The notes beneath the pieces are model-generated. The model searched no databases. It was not told the DNA's origin and saw only the letters and a program-made list of their open reading frames with translations. A DNA stretch of 64,000 bases from Cristatella mucedo (taxonomy: Eukaryota > Bryozoa > Phylactolaemata > Cristatellidae), in contig WPIO01000004.1 of assembly GCA_009760855.2 (NCBI GenBank), positions 5,588,501-5,652,500 on the forward strand. The letters are read 5' to 3'. This document shows positions 47,801 through 56,300 of the stretch, piece after piece. Both the position numbers and the translations under genes were made by a program. Positions within the stretch are counted from its first letter, which is position 1. Every line of letters begins with the position of its first letter.

Positions 47801-50800
47801 CACTATTTCGATCTTTTCCTTATCGACATAATAATTAAAAAAAATTAAAACAAAATGAATAGCACCCTCAGAGAACTCAAACTCTTTCTAGGGACATAAC
47901 ATAGGCTGTGAAAGAAGCATGTCAGCATAGCTAGGGAAGACAGGCACAGCGTCTGCAAGCATCAGCACAGCACAAGGTTCAATTCACAAGGACCCAGCAA
48001 ATGCTGTAAGGAACATGTGTGTTTTTGGCATCTGCTTAAATATTGCCAAGTCAGGGGATGTCGTGACTTCAGTGGAGAGTGAGCTCCAGGCTTTTGGTGC
48101 ATACGAATAAAAAGCCGCGGCATCCAATGGACGTGAGGTTGATTCGACGCGAAGCTAACGACTTGAGTCAGAAGAACCAAAGGCACGACGCCTAGCCTCG
48201 TTGTGGAGTAGCTCTAATAGTGTGCCATAATGGCTTACTAGGTAAGGTGGTTGCTTTTCACGATCTCGGCCCCAAGGTCGTGGGTTCGAATCCTGTGGTG
48301 GGCAATCCTTTATCGCCGTCGCAAGCGTGGTGATAGCCATTAAGGCTCTTCTGTCGCTATACAAAAAGAGGCTTTTAAATCAGCTTGTATTTATTTATTT
48401 AGGCAGGCTGGAGCTGCTTGATACGGAGCCAGTGCATGTCGGCGAGAATAGATACAATGTGGAAACTGCGACACTCACGACAGACAAGCTCTGCGGCTGT
48501 AGAGTTTTGCAGTACGTTAATGTGCCTGATTTCGCAGGCTAGAAAACCTGCAGTAATTGGTTACCGAAGTAAAGAAGGGATTTCATAAATGCATGGACGA
48601 GTTTGGATTTGGTATCCGTGTCTAGGCTGGCCCAAAAATTTTAGTAGTTTTACATAGCTGAAAGTAGGCAGGCAGGTTTTTCCATAGCTTAAAGTAGGCG
48701 GATAGGGTTTCCGGTAACTGTTTAACAGTAACAGTAAAGTAGCCGTTTTTTGCCCAAAATCAAAAACAGTAAACAGCTGTTTTTTCTAACGGTTTTACTG
48801 TTTCTAGCAGAAATTTGCAAACAAAATATACTACAGTTGGAGCTCTAACGTGCATTATGGATATGAAATATGTAGCGGAAGAAAAATTTTAAAGTTTCTT
48901 TTGAATGTATTGGTTATTTGTTGTGATGATTTTATCAAATTGGCCAAAAATAAAATTAAAGTGAAATTTTTCCAAAATTAAGATCTGGAAAAACCCTGTG
49001 ATATCCAATGGCTTAAAATTAGACTTGCGACACCCTTGAGTTATATCCACAAATTATTAAAAAAAATCGATTTTATGGCATCAACAAATATTGATGTTCT
49101 TTTCAGCCATTTCGTCAGTTTTAAAATACGCCTCGAAGCGAAAAAATCTAATTACAACAGAGCTAAAAAGGTCAATGTGGATAATAGTGTAAAGTCATTA
49201 AATGTTCTTGAAACTCTATAACAACGTCGAAAAGTCATCTGAAAATACATGGAATTGATTTTGATAAACCTGCTAGGGTGTGTACATTCAGGAAGAGCTC
49301 GTCGACAATAAGTAAAGAAAAACGACTACCGATTTCCTGGGACGATAGAATAGTCTGAAGGAGATCGTTACCGATCTTGCTACTGATGGAATATCAATTA
49401 GGGCTTTCACTAGAAACAAGTATATACAGCAATCAATCCGACGGGATGGAATCAAACTTCCAACGAAAGAAAGCGATGTGATGAAGCTGTTGCAAGATGA
49501 TTACAAAGAAAAGAGAAACAAAAAGATTGCCAACACAAAGGCAAAAATTGAGAGAGGTGTACAGTTTAGCGTGACTGTGGATGAATGCACAACTGAGAGG
49601 ACGACAATTCTCAAATTTCTTTACAAAATTGAGATCGTCTCTCAGACAAGTCGCTTAAGGCACTTGTATTCTTGAAATAATATTATAAGAAATAAAAATA
49701 TATTGGTTTAGAACTTGTCACGAAATATATATGTATATATTTAATAAAGCGGTTCATAAAAAATAAGCCATTACCTTTAAAATAGTGAAAAAATGGAAAA
49801 TAGTAAAAACAGCTGTTTTTCAAAAATGACTTGTTCAGAATACCTATAGGCAAACTTTATTGTAGACCTGATTTTGTTGTCTAGTGTTTAGCCACTTTGG
49901 AACTGGGCTTCAAGATTTCGTACAGGTGTTACAAACGATATGCTGGCAAAGCCAATTTTTGGGGATATATTTTCCCATTTCTGTGAAAACCCTAGATTTC
50001 CTATTACTAGTACGCTCATTTTATCGTCATTCAATCTGAGCAAGTTTGCTGCCATCCAATTGCGAATTTCATTAATACATCTTTCAATGGAGTTGAGAGA
50101 GTTTGACGCGATAGAAGGCTGGCTTGGATCAAAGCACAGGTACAGATGTTTGTCACCCACATAGAACTGAGAGCCTAGATTATAAAATAGATTGTTCGCG
50201 GCGACTATATGGGCAAGAGATTAAGCATGCAATTTGTGAAAAACAGCGGACCAAACATCGAGCCCTGCGGTACCCCCTGCTTTAGAGGTTCCTCATATGA
50301 CGGTTATTTATAGAAAAGCCTATCGACGCTGAGGTCCATTCAGAATCCATCGTAGTTCGAAGGCGTGTCTTGCTAAGTTGTAATACGCTGAACGTACAGT
50401 CGGCCTTGGTGGTTGGCACTGGCAGCATCGGAATAAGTCATCCCAGTTTTTGCATAGTAGGTCGCAGCCGGCCTCAGCACACGACCGGACTCTATCAGCA
50501 TGACTGCAAGATTAGGAAGCTTTCCCGGCGTACTTCAGTACCGAGTCTGAATCTGTTTCCATACGGTGGTTGTGACGCTGCTATCTCAAGAGGATCGCTT
50601 GTATCGACAGGAATAAAGCTCCCAGGGGCTACTCCTCCTGTCGTTCCGAGACCGCTGCTACTCGCTCTCCGCCGACAGTCAGACCGGGACAACTCTAAAG
50701 ATGTCTCGCTTTTCACGCTGTCCAACTCCCCCGGCCGTACTAGTGAGGCGGCGTATGGTATGACCTGCTGGTGCCTCGCGGCCCGACTAGACTTGTAACC

Positions 50801-53307
50801 GTGCAGGCCCCCGTTCGCGACCCCTCCACTCCCCCCCCACCCGTGCCAGTCTCCGATATTGCTGACTGCCTACGTAATGTGTGCCTGTTCGCTAGACTGC
50901 CCATACTCGCGTTATTTACGCTGTGAGCTTCATTTAGCCACACAGCCGGAGCTGAGATTTTCTACAAATTCATATTTATTGGCCTCTCACCTTTTGTTTG
51001 TCGTGCCTCAGTGGATTAGGAGCTCTACCGACCCATATATTCTGATGTTCTACGTGGAACTGGAAGACTTTACCGCGACCTTCTTTCTCGGCATCGTTGT
51101 TTTCGGTTCGCCAGCCGCCGCAGGCGCTAGCGATGCTAGCAGCAGCTTTCCAGTAATGATGAAAAACAGAAAGATGAAAGCTCCATCCAAATTTAAAGCG
51201 CCTAGAAAGAGATGGATTTCTCTGAGGGTGCTTTATCGAGTGCATTATTAGTATTATTATTATTAAATGAAAAAGTATCTCTAAATTTCGATTAAATTGC
51301 CGCAGCTTGTGAGTACTCCGACCTGTTGGTATTGTCGCATTCAACGTTGTAGGCACTACGGAACAGACAGTTCTGGCTGATACTCATGGCTTTCGGATCG
51401 GGCTTTGGCATGTTTACCACCATTTTCACTATACTACAGCAAGAGCTCTGCCGTAATGGCTACGACAATCAGTTCTCTGGTCTTTGTGGAATTCTTGTGA
51501 TAGTTTCCGGGATTCTCGGAGCAATTGTCACGGGCGTGGTGGTAGAGAAAACCAAGAAGTTCGAAGAACTAGTCAAAGCACTAAACGCCGCTACTTTCAT
51601 GTGCCTGGTGGCCTACTGCATGGTAGAGTTGGCTTCGCCTAACAGCTGCAGCTGCCGTCGAGCCCCGAGTTTGAGCTGCCCTCGAATCCGTCCGCCGATG
51701 AAGCTTCCCTCTGCCCGTCGCCATGTGGGCACTCGCAGGTTATTGGGCGCTCCGAGACGGCCCGACGCCCCTTGCACTAGCCTGGACTTGTTCTAGCTCG
51801 GCTATTGTTCGCAGCTCTTATTTGAAGCTTTGCTCTTTATAATAATAATGATGATAACAATAATGACACATTTATATAGCGCCCTTAGAGAACTCAATCT
51901 CTTTCTAGGCACTTTACAGATGCTGCATAGAAAGCTTTACCGAAATGATAGGTGGTAATAACCACAAGCAGCAGGCACAGTGTACATGCACACAGACAAC
52001 GAATCACAAAGACTCACCAAATGCTATAATCAACAGGTGCATTTTAAGCTTCTTTTTAAATGTCGTCATGTCAGGCAGGGGACGCTGTGACGTGCATCAA
52101 TAGTGAGCTCCTGGCTTTTGGAGCATAGGAACTAAAGGCATGGTCTCTACCTGGAAGCCTGGACCAGCGAGCTCTGCGGCACGTTTCTGGGCGCTGGCGA
52201 CAGTATCAGCGGCCATGTTTCTAGCCAGGCATGAAATTATAACCAAAAGCTTGTGCCTGCATTCAGGCAATACAGGAGCCTCGGCACGAGCGTAAAAGTG
52301 GTCGCTTAAACCTCGAGCTTTGAGCCCTGAGTTTAGAGCGGAGAAGTTCTTTTCGATTTCAATTCGGCGGGCACCGGTCACCTGCAAATCACAGCTTGCA
52401 GGATCGGCCTGCAGTTGAGGCAACAATTTCGCCAAGAGGATTAAGCTCAGTTCTAAAAGTGGCTCGTAACACTCCGGAGCTTTCGGACATAGCCGGAACG
52501 TTGTTGCACTCACGTTTATACAACGGCATGGGGATCTTGTGAGATGTCTGGATATCCTGTGGCAAGCCAGCAGAACTATATGCAGCAGCCTGGTAGCAGC
52601 TAACGTTTCCCGATCGGAAAAGCAGGTGGTTGTAACTCCTGTGTCGCTTGTACTGCTCTTGCATCACGATATCTCTTGACTTCTTGCGTTTAAAAAGAAA
52701 CTAAAAACGCATCTATTTATCACAGCATTAATTGGGTCCCTGTGATTTGTTCTTTGTGTGCTTATGCGTGCTGATACTGTGCATGCTGCCACTAACCATA
52801 CTTGCATGCTGACCCTTCGCATGTCACCCCTAACCATGTTATTCTTGTTGTTTATTGAGCATGCTACCACTAACCACTCGATCGGGCTTCCTTTGTAGCA
52901 AATATAGAGTGCCATAAAGAGATTGAGTTCTCTGGTTGTGCTATATCAAATGCATTATTATTCTGATAGTATCATGATAGATATCATGTTGGTTAACTGG
53001 TCTTACACTAACTCACTCATGCACATCTCGAATGATCCTCAAGAATAGACTTGTTAAAAAGTGGACGCCAACTGCAAATACTGTAGATGATTAACAAAGG
53101 GAGATCGTGCGACCCATAATAAAAGCCTCTACGGTTTTTATTGCAGCGTAATAGTGGAAGATTGAGGCAGTGGAACAGGGGAAGTTGGAGGTAGGGGAAG
53201 ATTTCGGTAGGCACTACTCTGACCTTAGACTCTACGGATAATAGATAAATACACAAATATATTTATATTTTTTATGTATACTCTGATTTTCTCTCAACGG
53301 ACTCTCG

Positions 53308-53350
<43 letters not shown>

Positions 53351-56300
53351 TATATACGTAACTGAAGCATATATATATATATATATTATATATTATTATT
53401 ATATATAAATATATTGATCCAATAAAGTAGGAAATTTATGTTGTTAAGGAACTGAACGACAACCTCTAAAAACAGATTCGAGAGTCACATCAGTTCAAGT
53501 ATTTCGATAGACACATGACTTGACCAAAAGTAACTGGAACAATCACAATGTACCTAAATACCAAAACTTCTTATATAGCTGTGATACTTTTGTGGGTAGC
53601 ATATCCATATGTTCCGGTGCTGAAGTTTGATTGTAGTTGACTGATGGTCGACAAGTAATGCCGATCGGAATAACTGCCTTGCTTGCAGCCGGTAACCGGG
53701 AGATGTCGCTATGCCTTTAGTTTGAAATGCCTTCTTTTCTTCTACGCAGATAAGCTTGTTTGCTAAAGAGAACGTCCTATTAGCGTTATCCGTGAGTCTG
53801 ATTGGTTTCTTCGGTTTGGCACTGTATCCGGTTCTACTGGAGCTTGCTGTGGAAGTCACCTATCCAGTGGCAGAGACCATCAGCTGTGGACTCATTACCA
53901 TCTCAGGGTAAACAGTTGTCAATAAGTGGCAGCTCAGGCGACGTCCTTGTCAAACGCATGTCACGAGAACCTTGCTATTTTCGGCGTGCATCCCTTGCTA
54001 AGCTGCCTGCTGTAGAGTTGCACGTTGGAATTGTCTGATGCCAGTCTCTCGCTCGCTTGCCGCCCTCGCTCAGAGAGGAGCGTGCTTATAGCCTGCTCGT
54101 CTGTACACGTCATTTACGAGAGAGAGGTGCTGCGTATGACAAATATTTCACCTGCGCAGGCTGAGTCGTTAGCGAAAGAGTCTCGATGCGTATTTCTTGA
54201 TTGTATAGGAAATTAGTGTTTGCTTCCGGTGTGTGACCGCCGTGGCAAGACGGCCGATAAATAGCCGTGGCAGTAATAAAATTATCACACTCACGTCCCT
54301 AAATAAACTAGAATAGCTAACTCATCGCTCATCAACAGTGACTGGTGAGAATCTTCGAGGACTTGGCTTCTCTCTCTTCCCCGCCATCGCCTCCAACCGT
54401 CTTATCATTAGAATGAGCAAGTCCCTACTAAGGTCGTGCAATCCTCCATTCTGCTAGCCGCTCTACCGGTTGAATAATCTCTTTTTTAAATCGTGCAAAC
54501 ATGATAACCCCGATTGTAATTTGAGGGGACCCTTCCAAATACTACAGATCACATGTGAGTAAGACAATAAGCATTACCCTAGAAATGCGTATTAATTTCG
54601 TTTCGTTTTTCTTAGGATCTTTCGTGAACGAAAACACTCACACTCACCAGTTTATTGGTTTGCTTATGAGAACCCAAAAACGCAGTTAAATTGGTTAATC
54701 AAAACCGGCCTAGTCTATGGCGGTGGTGAGGGGCTTTTTAACGGACACGTATCAGTTTTAGATATTCTAGTGAAGATTACCGTATTCGAAAAGTGAGAGC
54801 TGCACCGTCTGAGCTTCATCCCCTCGATTGAGCTTTTTTTTAATTGCTCAATAGAACTTTCGCTGCGAGTGCGCTATAGCGGCTCCGGAACTAAAGTCAT
54901 TCGCACAAAAACAACGTGCTTAATGGTTCACAGCACGTGCAACTGGCGCTCTTTCGGTAGTGTGGCAGATACTGGTAGCGTTAGCGCCTCGAAGATCAGC
55001 TGACGACTCGTAGAAGCCTCTCCGATTCGCACGTAGCATGGAGCTGATATAGAGGCACACCAGAGCATATCAAGAACGCCCCATTCTTAAAGAACAACTC
55101 CGTGTCCAGTAGAGCTGTATATCCCAAAGACACAGAAGATCACGACCACATCAGCGAGGCACCAGCCATAAGCTACAACGCACTCGCTAATCAGATGCCT
55201 GAAACTAACTAATAGCTCATACAACTCACTTACTAATTCTGTGCCTGAAGTACGAGCTTCATTAGAGAAGAATCCTGAGCAGATGGCACGTTGAATGCCT
55301 AGCAGGACCGCCAGTGTGACCAAATCGTCATACTTTCTGAAGCAATTTGTTTCCTTGTAGCTTTCTTGTCATGATTTGTACCTGGTTTGTTAAAGGGCGG
55401 TCAGACCTGACGGTTGCTTTCACATTTCTTGCGTTAAGTGGCCTGCAAGGAATATTATTCCTCGTGCTGGTCCAAGTTCTGTCGCCACGGCTGCCTGACA
55501 GTGAAGCCGGCGCAAGTGTGTGCCAAGTTGGAGCGAGCGATTTCACTGGTAAGTCGCCTGCTACGTCAGCGCGAGCTACGGCGAATAGCAACGAGCCAAG
55601 AGCGACGGCAGCCATTTGCATTCGCGTTTCTCTGTAGCATAGCGGAGACGCGAAAACTGTGTGGGTCTTCCGCTGGAGGGCTTAGAGCTCTCAAAGCATG
55701 TGCGGCTTTCGGTGCGCCAGCGGTAGCCGACTGACTTACGTCGGGACATGTTATGTATCTCCGTCTGTAACTCTACAAAGCCGAAACGACTATTTGGGTT
55801 AGTCGGGAGAGTTTTTCTGTAGCGTACTCAAAGCCTAGGTGGATTTCGGTACGAATTCGGTAGCCAGCACACTTCATCTCACGCAACAAAGAGAGCGTGA
55901 CAAGCATAGCTTAGTCAGGAGAACAGTTGAGGTAGTGAATTTCGCGGAAGTAGCAGCCCAGGACTGCCAGAAATGATGTGCCGTAGTCGGCATCGGGAGA
56001 GTGGATGTCGTTGGGTAAGAACTGTGGAAGTGAGATCCGCAGTCTAGGACCTGCAGAGGAAAAGCTTCCGTCGCCCAGCGGTCTTTAGGCGGAGTAATGG
56101 AGCAGCTGATGTATTGTTCATACAGCGCCCGAGGGCTCGAGGAGAGACTGCAACTGGTGTAGCAGTTCAGCGAGGTACGAATAATTCAAGCCGTGTCGGG
56201 CCTTGTGGGTCAGCGTAAGAACTTGGCTTGGAATCCGTCGGTCAACCGGCAGCCATTCTAGCTCTTTTAGCAAAAGAGACACGCAGTCAAACCTTTGGAA

